DNA of 64,000 bases from JBGQMW01 sp963769845 (GTDB lineage Archaea > Thermoproteota > Bathyarchaeia > Bathyarchaeales > Bathycorpusculaceae): positions 62,001 through 126,000 of the forward strand of contig CAVYNL010000015.1 in assembly GCA_963769845.1 (NCBI GenBank), in the 5' to 3' direction. A model generated the notes under the pieces. The model ran no database searches and was not told the origin of the DNA. It worked only from the letters and a program-made list of their open reading frames with translations. Position 1 is the stretch's first letter, and the number at the start of each line of letters is the position of its first letter. Shown piece by piece: positions 33,520-42,452 of this stretch. The position numbers and the translations under genes are program-made.

Positions 33520-34890
33520 CTAGAACCCCTGACTGATGATGTCCACTGGCTTCATGATTTCTCTCAAGAACACAGTTGCATAGGAGCCACGGTACAGCAC
33601 TAAAGCCACTTTAGCGATGCCCTTGGCCTTTTCCCGCGTAGACTCTTCGAGGGAGAACTCTTTTATCGGTGTGGCTGCCGTTCGCAGTCTGCCTTTTTCT
33701 GCGACTTCAGGCAGAGCGGTCACCTTGAAATCTTGGATGGAAACGTCTTCTTCCTCAAGAATTTGCTTCTCAATTTCGCCCTGTGGTCCAAGCATCGGGC
33801 GTTGTTTGAAGCCGACTAGTGGAATTGCTAGCCGCATTTTGCCTGTCTTGATCTTGTCGTTTACTTCCGCGTTGACCGTTTCACTGACTATTCGGTACAT
33901 TGTGATCAGCGGCAGGCCTGAACGCTCGATGTTCACTGCGTAGTCTCCTACGTCTGCCTTGTTCAGGGGAACGCCTTCTTCGATTCTTTTGCTCAGGGAC
34001 CTGTTGAAGAGGTAGGACTGATAGGCTTGGACGAAAAGCTCCCTCAGCTTTTTCGGCAGCCTTCTGAGTGCGCCAGCATAATCATCAGGCTCTTCCGCAA
34101 GGCACTCGAGCATCGCTCTTTCATAGCGCAGTTGCTTGGGAAAGTCTCTCAGGGCCTGCTTGAAATCCTGCGTGTCTTGAAGCTGTTTGCGCGCTTGCCT
34201 AGATGACGGATGTTCATACGGGCTTGGCTCAGCCAGAAAAATCATCGCAGCTTCTCGGAGATTTGCTTTGATTATGGCCTTTCCCACACGATGCGTGATA
34301 GCGCGAGTTGTCCCGAAACGCTGATGCCCAAAAAAATTCGGGATGCCTCCTGCTTCATTCAATTCCTCAACTGTCTCGGCAACTACTTTTCGGATAGTCG
34401 CTTCTGAGTGTTCCAAGTTTCTGATTGTGATGTGGAAGCTGTTGCCTAGCAGGTAGTAGGCTGACAGTCTGTTGGGCACGTAGCCGGCGGGCTTGACTTG
34501 GATGTCTTTGATGTGAACCTTCTGCAAGTCTTCTGGCGCAGCATTTTCGACTGTTATGTGCTGGGCTGTAACCGCCTTAGCGTCCTTTATCCCCGCGAAC
34601 TGCACCTGCCCTGTGCTTAAGCCGAGTTCTCTTGCCACGTTTCTGACGGCTATGAGCGTGTCCCAGTTCCTCTTGACCAGAACGCAAAGCAGGTAACGGC
34701 TTTTGGTAGAAGACGCGCCCAAGGCTCGGCTGGCAATACCTTTTTCGTCTGCGGACGCTTTGGAACCATCTACCAGTACTTCTTCGACAACAAAGTCGTC
34801 AAGTGCTTCGCGAATGGTTCCGCCGATGCCCTGTAAGTGTGTGGCGTAGACCTCGATGCCTATCGTTTTTTCCAGTTCGGGAACTTGCAT
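33520..34890 (-). CDS. truD: tRNA pseudouridine(13) synthase TruD
   Basis: TruD isomerises U13 in tRNA. The catalytic segment VQFAGIKDAKAVTAQHITVE (Asp about residue 95), the DFVVEEV start region, and NFFGHQRFGTTRAITHRVGK are family signatures. An inserted TRUD domain fills residues about 165-380. The 456 residues match archaeal homologs. Stop and start codons place it 14 bases downstream of the pth2 gene, so the two are co-transcribed as a tRNA-processing pair. Confidence 0.94.
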   Translation of the reverse strand: MQVPELEKTIGIEVYATHLQGIGGTIREALDDFVVEEVLVDGSKASADEKGIASRALGASSTKSRYLLCVLVKRNWDTLIAVRNVARELGLSTGQVQFAGIKDAKAVTAQHITVENAAPEDLQKVHIKDIQVKPAGYVPNRLSAYYLLGNSFHITIRNLEHSEATIRKVVAETVEELNEAGGIPNFFGHQRFGTTRAITHRVGKAIIKANLREAAMIFLAEPSPYEHPSSRQARKQLQDTQDFKQALRDFPKQLRYERAMLECLAEEPDDYAGALRRLPKKLRELFVQAYQSYLFNRSLSKRIEEGVPLNKADVGDYAVNIERSGLPLITMYRIVSETVNAEVNDKIKTGKMRLAIPLVGFKQRPMLGPQGEIEKQILEEEDVSIQDFKVTALPEVAEKGRLRTAATPIKEFSLEESTREKAKGIAKVALVLYRGSYATVFLREIMKPVDIISQGF

Positions 34891-34904
34891 CTGACTGCGC
34901 CCGT

Positions 34905-35306
34905 CTAGAGAAGTGGAAGCTTGCCTGTGAGCTTGTCGACTTTCTCAGCAGGCGCCGGACCAATGCCCAGGCATGTCACCGTTCCAGCTGGAATTTCTGT
35001 TAGCCCTCTGTCAACGATCAGCGCGTTGGGCAAGCCTAATTCTTTGGCTGCAGTTTCCAGCTGTGACATTTCTTTCTCGCTTTTCACCTTGACGGCGATC
35101 TTGCGTTGTCCCTCGTCTAGCCATTCGTCAAACCATTTTCTGCAGTGTTTACGCGCTTCTTCGGCTGCTGAAACCGCAGCGTGCCCAGCTTGAGCTGCAG
35201 TCTTGCCCTTGCTTAGGCGCAAGTCGGAGCGAAAGACGATGACCTGCTTGTAGCGAAACTCAGACAAGCTCCTCCACAACCTTTCCCTATTCAATTCTGC
35301 TTTCAC
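34905..35306 (-). CDS. pth2: Peptidyl-tRNA hydrolase Pth2
   Basis: Pth2 frees tRNA from stalled peptidyl-tRNA. The features are YKQVIVFRSDLRLSKGKTAA, QAGHAAVSAAEEARKHCRKW, and LPNALIVDRGLTEIPAGTVT with CLGIGPAPAEKVD near the end. GTG 35306 gives 133 residues; an upstream in-frame reading to 35459 overlaps the flavoprotein gene and is not family-like. It lies between the flavoprotein and truD genes on the same strand. Confidence 0.93.
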   Translation of the reverse strand: MKAELNRERLWRSLSEFRYKQVIVFRSDLRLSKGKTAAQAGHAAVSAAEEARKHCRKWFDEWLDEGQRKIAVKVKSEKEMSQLETAAKELGLPNALIVDRGLTEIPAGTVTCLGIGPAPAEKVDKLTGKLPLL

Positions 35307-35311
35307 AGATT

Positions 35312-36535
35312 TTAAGGGTTTGCAGACAGGTAGACGAAAAAGAAGTATCCTAGGGCCGTCAATGTTCGAGGGCTCCTGAGGACATGCAGGAGTGTTTGTC
35401 CCTGAAAATCTATGTCTTTGACCTTCTGCAGAGTCTTGTCCAAGCCGAGCCTCCTGCACATGGCTATCATGTCGTCCAGTCTCTTGTCAGGGATCATGTC
35501 CAAAGTCTTCCTCATTCTAAGCATCGTTCTGGCGTCAAACCCTACGGTCTCGTTGCAGCGGGTCTGGTAGGTTCTCAGAAACTTTGCCGAAACGTCATTC
35601 CTGCTTAGGGCTTCACTCGCAACTTCTGCCGCTATGTTCGCGCACGTTAGACCGAGGACAATGCCGCCGCCCGTGGTCGGTTTGACCTGAGACGCAGCGT
35701 CTCCGACTGCCAAGAAACCGTTTGAATAGGCTTGTTTGACGGGACCTCCGAGCGTTATAGGATGGAACGAGGCTTGCAGTATCTTTGCATTGTGCAGCTT
35801 CTTTGAGGCTGCTGGATGCTTGGTCATAAGCTTGTGTAACAACTGCTTCGGATTCCCCTTTCTTGCCCCCAAACCGACCTTGGCCCTTCCGTCTTTCTTC
35901 GGGATCAACCATCCATAGAACCCTGGAGCATACTCTTCTCCAAGAAAAACTTCAACTGCATCAGGCTCCACGGCTTTGACATTTTCGACTTCTGCTTCAA
36001 CCCCGTTGACAAGCATGCGCCGGTCAAGACCCGCCAAACCAGCCTGCCTCAGAAGACTCGAGGAAACTCCCCCAGCGTCAAGCACGATTCCCGCCGTTTT
36101 CTTCTCCGTTAGGTTGTTGTGTTTGACGGCAACCCCTCTGATGAATCCATTTTCAATTGTCAACGACTCAACACGCGAGCTTAGGCAATATTCTGCTCCT
36201 GCATCTGTTGCCTTGTCTGCCAACTGCTTGTCAAACAAAGCCCTGTTTACCGTGCACGTTACTGGTGACTGGAATCGCACTGAGAACCTGTTTCCGTCTG
36301 GTGAGTGGAAGTGTGCAGCGTAGAAGGTGTTCTCAACAATTTCTTTTTGCAGCGGCAGCAAGCCTAGGTTTGAAAGGCCTTTGATGCTTATGTGGCCCGC
36401 ACAGTGCGATGGGAAGCCGATTTGATTGTGCTCTTCGAAGACTGTTACTTTGACGCCGCGTTGAGCCAGCTTCAGTGCTGCGTACGAGCCGCACGGTCCG
36501 CCTCCGGCGACTATCGCGTCTGGAACGTTTTTCAT
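35312..36535 (-). CDS. Geranylgeranyl reductase family flavoprotein
   Basis: FAD-dependent oxidoreductase that in archaea saturates the isoprenoid chains of membrane lipids. The FAD-binding start is AIVAGGGPCGSYAALKLAQRG, with PSHCAGHISIKGL and VGDAASQVKPTTGGGIVLG (the second FAD contact, about residue 275). The 407 residues match the family. MKNVPDAI at 36535 is the start. Its stop is five bases from the pth2 start. Lipid reduction fits the archaetidyl-lipid gene at 61273, but other flavin reductions are possible. Confidence 0.88.
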   Translation of the reverse strand: MKNVPDAIVAGGGPCGSYAALKLAQRGVKVTVFEEHNQIGFPSHCAGHISIKGLSNLGLLPLQKEIVENTFYAAHFHSPDGNRFSVRFQSPVTCTVNRALFDKQLADKATDAGAEYCLSSRVESLTIENGFIRGVAVKHNNLTEKKTAGIVLDAGGVSSSLLRQAGLAGLDRRMLVNGVEAEVENVKAVEPDAVEVFLGEEYAPGFYGWLIPKKDGRAKVGLGARKGNPKQLLHKLMTKHPAASKKLHNAKILQASFHPITLGGPVKQAYSNGFLAVGDAASQVKPTTGGGIVLGLTCANIAAEVASEALSRNDVSAKFLRTYQTRCNETVGFDARTMLRMRKTLDMIPDKRLDDMIAMCRRLGLDKTLQKVKDIDFQGQTLLHVLRSPRTLTALGYFFFVYLSANP

Positions 36536-36572
36536 CCGTTGCACGCTGACAATCCAGGCTGAGGCGGTCTGT

Positions 36573-36800
36573 TTAGGCGATAAATTCGACGCGCCTTTTG
36601 TTGCGGACCATGGATGTGACGCGCACTTTTCCAGCTATTTCTAGTTTCATGAGCAGTGCGTTGAAGTCCTTGAATCCCAAGTCTTCGAACTCGTCTGTCA
36701 ATGCTTCAAACAGTTCCGTGTCTGGTAAAGCTCCTTTCTTCTTCAACAGGTCTAGGAGCACGAAGTAGGCAGGATGCGTCTTCCAAGTCTTAGTGGGCAT
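36573..36800 (-). CDS. Small winged-helix-like protein downstream of CDC48
   Basis: A 75-residue protein starting MPTKTWKTHPAYFVLLDLLK, with helix-turn-helix-like spacing (PDTELFEALTDEFEDLGFKD, then FNALLMKLEIAGKVRV) and a basic end (SMVRNKRRVEFIA). It lies 19 bases after the CDC48 stop on the same strand, so it is probably read from the same transcript. It could be a DNA-binding protein or a CDC48 partner. No family is assigned. Confidence 0.65.
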   Translation of the reverse strand: MPTKTWKTHPAYFVLLDLLKKKGALPDTELFEALTDEFEDLGFKDFNALLMKLEIAGKVRVTSMVRNKRRVEFIA

Positions 36801-36819
36801 AGGCAATGTTTATCAGCTC

Positions 36820-38991
36820 CTATGTGACCGGTGTCGCGGGCTTCTGCACTTGTCGGGCTTGCTGCATGAAGCTCTTGTACCATTTTTCCATGTCTGGTGT
36901 GATTGACGGACCGATGCGTTTCTTTGCTTCCTCAAAATCTGACAGCGTGACTTCCTTGGTGTTCACGTCTTTTCTCAAGGCGTACATCGCCGCTTCGCGG
37001 CACAATGCCGAGATGTCTGCGCCTGAATAGCTCTTGGCCAGTGTTGCCAGGCTTGCTGTGTCCACGTTTTTCGCCAACGGCATATCCTTCGTGTACAACT
37101 TGAAAATTTGCACTCTGCTCTTCTCATCTGGCTCGGGCACGTATATGAGCCTGTCAAACCTTCCAGGCCTCAGAACGGCTGGGTCTACCATGTCCGGCCT
37201 GTTCGTGGCCGCTATGACAACGACGTCCTCCAAAGTTACTATGCCGTCCATTTCTGTGAGCAGCTGGCTGATGACGCGTTCGCTGACTCCGCTGTCCGAG
37301 AAGCCTGCAACCCTTCGCGGCAGCAGCGAGTCGATCTCATCAAAGAATATAACAGCCGGCGCTGCCATCCTGGCTTTCCTGAACACTTCCCTGATCGCTT
37401 TTTCTGATTCTCCGACCCATTTCGAGAAGATTTCAGGACCCTTGATCGTGATGAAATTAGCTGCACTCTCAGTTGCCACGGCTTTTGCCAACAACGTCTT
37501 TCCACAGCCCGGCGGACCGAACAGGAGAATGCCCTTGGGCGGTTTTATGCCTAACCGCTCAAAAACTTCAGGCGTCTTCAACGGCCATTCAACCGCTTCT
37601 ATGAGGTCCTTCTTGACCTCTTCCAGCCCGCCTACGTCTTCCCAGCGTGTTGTGGGGATTTCAATGTATACCTCGCGCATGGCGGTCGGCGTTATTTCCT
37701 TGTACGCGTTGATGAAGTCTTCCATCGTTACTTCCATCTTTTCCAGGACACTTGGCGGAACACGTTCTTCTTCGAGGTTTATCTGCGGCAGGTACCTGCG
37801 GAGTGATTTCATGGCGGTCTCCCTTCCAAGCGAGGAAACGTCGGCGCCCGTATAACCGTGCGTCATGTCCGACAGTTTCTTGAGGTCCACATCTGCTGCG
37901 AGAGGCATTCCACGTGTGTGGATCTGCACTATTTCATATCTGCCCTGCTTGTCGGGTACGCCTATCTCGATTTCCCGGTCAAACCTGCCTGGTCTGCGCA
38001 GTGCAGGGTCGAGTGCGCCCGGCCTGTTTGTGGCGCCGATTACTATGACGTTTCCTCTTCCAGACAAGCCGTCCATCAGTGCGAGCAACTGTGCGACTAC
38101 TCGTCTTTCCACTTCGCCCGTGACCTCTTCCCTCTTGGGCGCTATGGCGTCCAGTTCGTCGATGAATATGATGCTGGGCGCGTTCTGCTGTGCCTGCTGG
38201 AAAATCTCCCGTAGCCTGGCTTCGGATTCTCCGTAGAATTTGCTCATGATTTCGGGGCCGTTGATGGAGAAGAAGTTGGCTTCAGACTCGTTTGCCACTG
38301 CCCTTGCGAGCAGGGTTTTGCCGCATCCTGGCGGTCCGTGAAGCAGCACGCCTTTTGGCGGTTCAATGCCCAGTCTCTGGAAAAGCTCCGGATGCCTGAG
38401 CGGGAGCTCAACCATTTCTCTCACTCTCTGGATCTCCTCGTGCAGTCCGCCCACGTCTTCGTACGTTGTTTTGGGCAATCCTTTGCCTTCAGGCGCAGGC
38501 TCGTTGAGTATCGTAAGCTTTGTTTCGTTCGTGACTTTCACGATGCCATGCGGACGCGTTTTCGTAACCGTGAAGGGTATGGCGTGTCCGAGCATCATCA
38601 CCAGCGTGGTGTCGCCTTCAATAAGCGTTCTCTCCATGAGCCTGTTTCGTACAAAATTCGTGAAATCCTCATCAACGTTCAAACGCATGTCCACAGGCGC
38701 CAGCGTCAAACTCAACCCTGTCTTAACCTTTGCGGGTCTTACGACGACGTATTCGTTTATTGCCACGCCAGCATTTTTCCGTGTGAAACCGTCGATCCGT
38801 AGCAGGTCGCGGTTCTGGTCTTCGCTGTAGGCTGGCCACGCTATGGCCGAGGTCGTGCGTTTCCCGCAGATTTCGATAACGTCGCCCGCGGAGATTTCGA
38901 GTTTCTGCATCGTCCGCTGGTCTATGCGTGCTATGCCTCTTCCAACGTCTCTCTGTCGTGCGTCTCCAACGCGTAGTTGAATTTCACTCAA
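36820..38991 (-). CDS. cdc48: AAA ATPase CDC48/VCP homolog
   Basis: Protein-unfolding ATPase. An N-terminal double-psi barrel domain (residues about 1-180: LRVGDARQRDVGRGIARID) precedes two AAA domains. D1 carries GPPGCGKTLLARAVANES and IIFIDELDAIAPKR; D2 carries GPPGCGKTLLAKAVATES and VIFFDEIDSLLPRR. Arginine fingers are present after each (RPGRFDREIE, RPGRFDRLIY). The 723 residues are full length. Start is TTG 38991, with a TATA box at 39045-39056. In archaea it feeds unfolded proteins to the proteasome; the PAC2 gene at 18908 is a distant relative of that pathway. Confidence 0.95.
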   Translation of the reverse strand: MSEIQLRVGDARQRDVGRGIARIDQRTMQKLEISAGDVIEICGKRTTSAIAWPAYSEDQNRDLLRIDGFTRKNAGVAINEYVVVRPAKVKTGLSLTLAPVDMRLNVDEDFTNFVRNRLMERTLIEGDTTLVMMLGHAIPFTVTKTRPHGIVKVTNETKLTILNEPAPEGKGLPKTTYEDVGGLHEEIQRVREMVELPLRHPELFQRLGIEPPKGVLLHGPPGCGKTLLARAVANESEANFFSINGPEIMSKFYGESEARLREIFQQAQQNAPSIIFIDELDAIAPKREEVTGEVERRVVAQLLALMDGLSGRGNVIVIGATNRPGALDPALRRPGRFDREIEIGVPDKQGRYEIVQIHTRGMPLAADVDLKKLSDMTHGYTGADVSSLGRETAMKSLRRYLPQINLEEERVPPSVLEKMEVTMEDFINAYKEITPTAMREVYIEIPTTRWEDVGGLEEVKKDLIEAVEWPLKTPEVFERLGIKPPKGILLFGPPGCGKTLLAKAVATESAANFITIKGPEIFSKWVGESEKAIREVFRKARMAAPAVIFFDEIDSLLPRRVAGFSDSGVSERVISQLLTEMDGIVTLEDVVVIAATNRPDMVDPAVLRPGRFDRLIYVPEPDEKSRVQIFKLYTKDMPLAKNVDTASLATLAKSYSGADISALCREAAMYALRKDVNTKEVTLSDFEEAKKRIGPSITPDMEKWYKSFMQQARQVQKPATPVT

Positions 38992-39044
38992 ACAGAATCC
39001 TTCCGTGACTATGCTGTAATACGGTTCGGAAACAGAAGCACGTT

Positions 39045-39056
39045 CCTATATAAATG
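39045..39056 (-). promoter_or_regulatory. TATA box of cdc48
   Basis: On the minus strand CATTTATATAGG lies about 55-65 bases before TTG 38991, in the gap after the aEF-1beta gene. Confidence 0.6.
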
Positions 39057-39076
39057 TGTTAAGCAGTAGAAGAAGT

Positions 39077-39352
39077 CTACTTACTCGTTCTTCTCACCAT
39101 GAGCGTTTCGACTTGGCTCACGCCTTCCACAGTTTCCAGCTTCTTCTCAAACTCGTCAAGCAAGCCTGTTTCGTCCTCTGGAAATTTCACCTGAACTAGG
39201 AGGGCTTTCAGTCCGTAAGCCACCAGCTCTTCTCCGTAGCCGTATACCATGGCATGAGCCGGAACGCTGTCTTCCAGTCTCTTCTTCATGTCAGTAAAAT
39301 CGTTGATTATGTCTGTTGGGAAAATCTTGTATGTTACAACAACGAAACCCAT
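39077..39352 (-). CDS. ef1b: Translation elongation factor aEF-1beta
   Basis: Nucleotide-exchange factor for aEF-1alpha. The 91 residues begin MGFVVVTYKIFPTDI, contain MVYGYGEELVAYGLKALLVQ, and end VEGVSQVETLMVRRTSK, all standard for the family. The ferredoxin-like fold is short and complete. It follows the zinc-ribbon gene after 19 bases, an arrangement common in archaea. Confidence 0.94.
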   Translation of the reverse strand: MGFVVVTYKIFPTDIINDFTDMKKRLEDSVPAHAMVYGYGEELVAYGLKALLVQVKFPEDETGLLDEFEKKLETVEGVSQVETLMVRRTSK

Positions 39353-39371
39353 TCGCTAATCCTCCGTCAGG

Positions 39372-39560
39372 TTAGGGACCGACGAACCCGCATTTCGGGC
39401 ACTTGTACGGTCTGCCGAACTTCCTGCACTTTGCACAGCGTTTGATCTGTATCTCTCCGCAGTTTGGGCACAGAAACTTTGTAGCCTCTCCTCCGGGCGC
39501 GATCGGTTTGCCGCAGCTCGTGCACGTTATCAACATCAATGTGGCCGGTTTTTCGGTCAT
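39372..39560 (-). CDS. Archaeal small zinc-finger protein paired with aEF-1beta
   Basis: The 62 residues hold two double-Cys zinc sites: CTSCGKPIAPGG with FLCPNCGEI, and KRCAKCRKFGRPYKCPKCGF. This two-ribbon protein is regularly encoded just before aEF-1beta in archaea and is thought to act in translation. Start ATG 39560. The TATA box CGATTTATAAGG (minus strand, 39601-39612) is about 45 bases upstream and serves both genes. Confidence 0.85.
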   Translation of the reverse strand: MTEKPATLMLITCTSCGKPIAPGGEATKFLCPNCGEIQIKRCAKCRKFGRPYKCPKCGFVGP

Positions 39561-39600
39561 GGTGAACTTCCTCGGTGTGGGACTTGTAATTGTAGTGCTT

Positions 39601-39612
39601 CCTTATAAATCG
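39601..39612 (-). promoter_or_regulatory. TATA box of the zinc-finger/aEF-1beta operon
   Basis: CGATTTATAAGG on the minus strand matches the archaeal TATA consensus and is about 45 bases before ATG 39560. Confidence 0.6.
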
Positions 39613-39752
39613 TTTGAGGTTCAACAGGACAGCCTAACTATCATTTCGTCGTCCTTGGGTCGTCCATGCAGTTGCTTCTATGCATGCTTGTTCGGATTGT
39701 ATGCGCAAGATTATTATCGCGTTTTCAAGCTACTAATGAACGAGGTTAGCTT

Positions 39753-40787
39753 TTGGGCGTTGACCTGCGCGACCTTGTTCCGAAGCGGGCTATCAAGCTT
39801 GAGGAGTTGAGCGCCAAATCCATAGCTATCGATGCTTACAACGCCCTTTACCAGTTCCTCGCGATCATACGCCAGCCTGACGGCACGCCGTTGAAGGACA
39901 ACACTGGAAGAGTCACCAGCCACCTGAGCGGCCTGCTCTACCGGACAAGCAACCTTCTGGAGCTGGGCATAAAACCGGTTTACGTTTTCGACGGGGCACC
40001 CCCGGTGCTCAAGGCTGTCGAGATCAAACGGCGCATGAAGGTGAAGGAAGAGGCTCTTGTCCAGTACGAGCGCGCGTTGAGGGAGGGTCGCACGCAGGAG
40101 GCTCGCGTCTATGCTCAGGCGACTTCGCACCTGAAGGATTACATGACTGAGGACAGTAAGAAGCTTCTGGACTTGATGGGTGTGCCGTGGGTTCAGGCTC
40201 CGAGCGAGGGTGAGGCTCAAGCTGCACACTTGGCGAGGCAGGGGCGTGCTGACTACTGTGCCAGCCAGGACTATGACAGTCTGCTTTTTGGCGCGCCCAA
40301 GTTCGTGAGGAACATCACCATCTCCGGACGACGGAAGTTGCCGAGCAAGAACATGTACATCGAAGTCATCCCAGAGGTAGTTGTGCTGGACGAGGTTTTG
40401 AAGGAGTGCGGCATAACGTATGAGCAGCTGATCGATGTTGGTATACTGATTGGAACAGACTTCAATCCTGACGGGATCAGGGGTTTAGGACCGAAAACTG
40501 CCTTAAAACTGGTGAAGGAGCACGGAAGCCTGGAGCAAGCGCTGCCACATGTGAAGAATGCAGAGTTTCCGGTTGAACCTCAGAGAATCAGGGAGATTTT
40601 TCTCCACCCGAAGGTCACGGACGAATACAGGCTTGAATGGCGGAACCCAGATGTTGAAGGCATCGTTGATTTCATAGTCAGAGGCCGCGACTTTTCAGAA
40701 GACCGCGTGCGCAAGGCGCTCGAAAGAATGCAGAAGGGCATGACAGAACAGAAGAAAGGCACGACATTGGAGAAGTGGTTTGGCTGA
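39753..40787 (+). CDS. fen: Flap endonuclease FEN-1
   Basis: Structure-specific nuclease for Okazaki fragment and repair flaps. The XPG-N region has SIAIDAYNALYQFLAIIRQP (Asp) and VYVFDGAPP (Asp). The XPG-I region has PSEGEAQAAHLARQGRADYC (two Glu) and SQDYDSLLFG (two Asp). The H3TH region is GTDFNPDGIRGLGPKTALKL. The C-terminus GTTLEKWFG is a PCNA-binding PIP box. The 344 residues are complete; TTG 39753 starts at VGVDLRDLVPKR as expected. Confidence 0.95.
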   Translation: MGVDLRDLVPKRAIKLEELSAKSIAIDAYNALYQFLAIIRQPDGTPLKDNTGRVTSHLSGLLYRTSNLLELGIKPVYVFDGAPPVLKAVEIKRRMKVKEEALVQYERALREGRTQEARVYAQATSHLKDYMTEDSKKLLDLMGVPWVQAPSEGEAQAAHLARQGRADYCASQDYDSLLFGAPKFVRNITISGRRKLPSKNMYIEVIPEVVVLDEVLKECGITYEQLIDVGILIGTDFNPDGIRGLGPKTALKLVKEHGSLEQALPHVKNAEFPVEPQRIREIFLHPKVTDEYRLEWRNPDVEGIVDFIVRGRDFSEDRVRKALERMQKGMTEQKKGTTLEKWFG

Positions 40788-40850
40788 TCTGGCAGACGGA
40801 AATCCTTTTCTATTGCGGCATGATAAGGAGTTCCAAAACGGTGATTATGC

Positions 40851-42152
40851 TTGGAAACAAGTCAGATTTCTCTGCCTCCTGATGAACTTCCGACTAAATG
40901 GTTCAACATTATTCCATATCTACCCGAGCCTCTGCCGCCGCCGAAAGAGCCTGAGAGTGGGCCTTCTCGGATGGATTTTCTTGGCAGAACAATGGTTCAT
41001 GAGTGTCTGAAGCAGGAGATGTCGAATGACGCTTGGATTCCGATTCCTGAGGAGATTCGCGAGTTGTACATTCAGGCTGGTCGTCCTCGTCCACTCTACC
41101 GTGCCAGAAGATTGGAGGGACGTTTGGGGCTCAAGAAAGTGCGGCTCTACTACAAACGTGAAGACTTGTCTCCGACGGGTTCTCACAAGGTCAACACTGC
41201 GCTCGCGCAAGCATACTATGCTGCCAAGGAAGGAAAAAAGACTCTTGTTACCGAAACTGGGGCAGGGCAATGGGGCAGTGCTCTGGCATATTCCGCTGCG
41301 CTTATGGGGCTTGACTGCGTGGTCTTTTGGGTGCGCAACGTCTTCGACTGGAAGACTGATCGACGGACACTAATAAGACTCTTGGGAGCAGAAGTGCATG
41401 CTTCCCCGAGCAAAGAAACAAATACTGGAAGAAAGCTCTTGGCGCAGAATCCAAACCATCCGGGCTCGCTAGGCATTGCCGTGTCCGAGGGCTTGGAATA
41501 CGCTGAAAACCATGATGGTAGCGTCTACTGTCTTGGCTCGGTGTTGAACCATGTTCTCATACATCAGTCAATCATCGGTCTAGAGACCATCAAGCAGTTT
41601 GAACTAGTCGATGATTCGCCCGACTTAATTGTTGGCTGCCTTGGAGGAGGCTCCAACTTCGGGGGGATAGCCTTGCCCTTCGCTGGCGAGGTTCTGCAGA
41701 AAAAACGCAAGTGCGAGTTCCTTGCTTCCCAATCCGAAGCCGCACCAAACTTGGTGAGCGGAGAATACCGTTATGACTTTGGCGATGTTGCGGAGCACAC
41801 GCCTCTGCTGAAAATGTACACGCTCGGACACAAGGCCGAATTGAAACCCATAAGAGCGGACGGCTTGCGTTACCACGCGGCTGCACCCTTGATGAGCGCT
41901 CTTAAACACCACAAGCTTCTCAGAGCAGTGTCCTATCCTGCAGACGAAAAGGCAGTCTTCGAGGCGGCGAGGACTTTCATCCAAGCAGAAGGTTGGCTAA
42001 TCGCACCAGAATCAGCCTACGCTGTCCGCGCAGGAATAGACGAAGCATTGAAAGCTGAAAAATCCAACCAGGAAAAGGTAATCTGCATGAACATAAGTGG
42101 GCATGGTTTCCTGGACCTGGAGGCGTACAAGGAAAAACTCTCCATTGAGTGA
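40851..42152 (+). CDS. trpB: Tryptophan synthase beta chain, TrpB2 type
   Basis: PLP enzyme that joins indole and serine to make tryptophan. The TrpB2 signature is the long N-terminus (PDELPTKWFNIIPYLPEPLP) and RPRPLYRARRLE. The PLP lysine is in GSHKVNTALAQAYYA (about residue 120), and GCLGGGSNFGGIALPF holds the phosphate loop. At 433 residues it has normal length. Start is TTG 40851. No trpA or other trp genes are near, as usual for TrpB2. Its last codons (YKEKLSIE) are duplicated 1.6 kb downstream, the mark of an insertion. Confidence 0.93.
   Translation: METSQISLPPDELPTKWFNIIPYLPEPLPPPKEPESGPSRMDFLGRTMVHECLKQEMSNDAWIPIPEEIRELYIQAGRPRPLYRARRLEGRLGLKKVRLYYKREDLSPTGSHKVNTALAQAYYAAKEGKKTLVTETGAGQWGSALAYSAALMGLDCVVFWVRNVFDWKTDRRTLIRLLGAEVHASPSKETNTGRKLLAQNPNHPGSLGIAVSEGLEYAENHDGSVYCLGSVLNHVLIHQSIIGLETIKQFELVDDSPDLIVGCLGGGSNFGGIALPFAGEVLQKKRKCEFLASQSEAAPNLVSGEYRYDFGDVAEHTPLLKMYTLGHKAELKPIRADGLRYHAAAPLMSALKHHKLLRAVSYPADEKAVFEAARTFIQAEGWLIAPESAYAVRAGIDEALKAEKSNQEKVICMNISGHGFLDLEAYKEKLSIE
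42126..42142 (+). repeat. Left copy of a 17-bp direct repeat in the trpB tail
   Basis: TACAAGGAAAAACTCTC lies inside the last trpB2 codons and recurs exactly at 43738-43754. The two copies bracket 1.6 kb of foreign-looking sequence. Confidence 0.75.
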
Positions 42153-42452
42153 GCCTACTACCTGACTTCCTTTTTCTATTTCTCTATTCTCTTGTTCCTT
42201 TTTTCTTAAGATCTACAACAAATCACGTGCAGGTGGTTCTTCCCTCTGTACTTCGATGAAAAACTTCTAAGGACTCCTTGAAATCTCCATGGTTGTCCAT
42301 AGTCTATGTGGGAGATTGAGACCTTAATCAACGAGGAGGCTTTGTTGCTTGCTATGTTCTCGAGAAATGAAGAACAATCATGGAAGCCGAGAATCGGCAA
42401 ACTCCAAAACTAAAGAGCGGGATTGGAGACTCTAATCAGTGTATGCTATCAA
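42153..42452. other. Gene-poor left end of the trpB-adjacent insertion
   Basis: These 300 bases begin with a T-rich run (TTCCTTTTTCTATTTCTC, probable trpB terminator). A 64-codon minus-strand frame at 42206-42400 (MPILGFHDCSSFLENIASNK) has no family I recognise and no clear ribosome site; it may be chance or a relic. Confidence 0.4.

Noticed and set aside
42206..42400. 64-codon minus-strand frame downstream of trpB2
   Set aside because: No motif, no ribosome site and no neighbours in frame; kept only as a remark in the gap entry.
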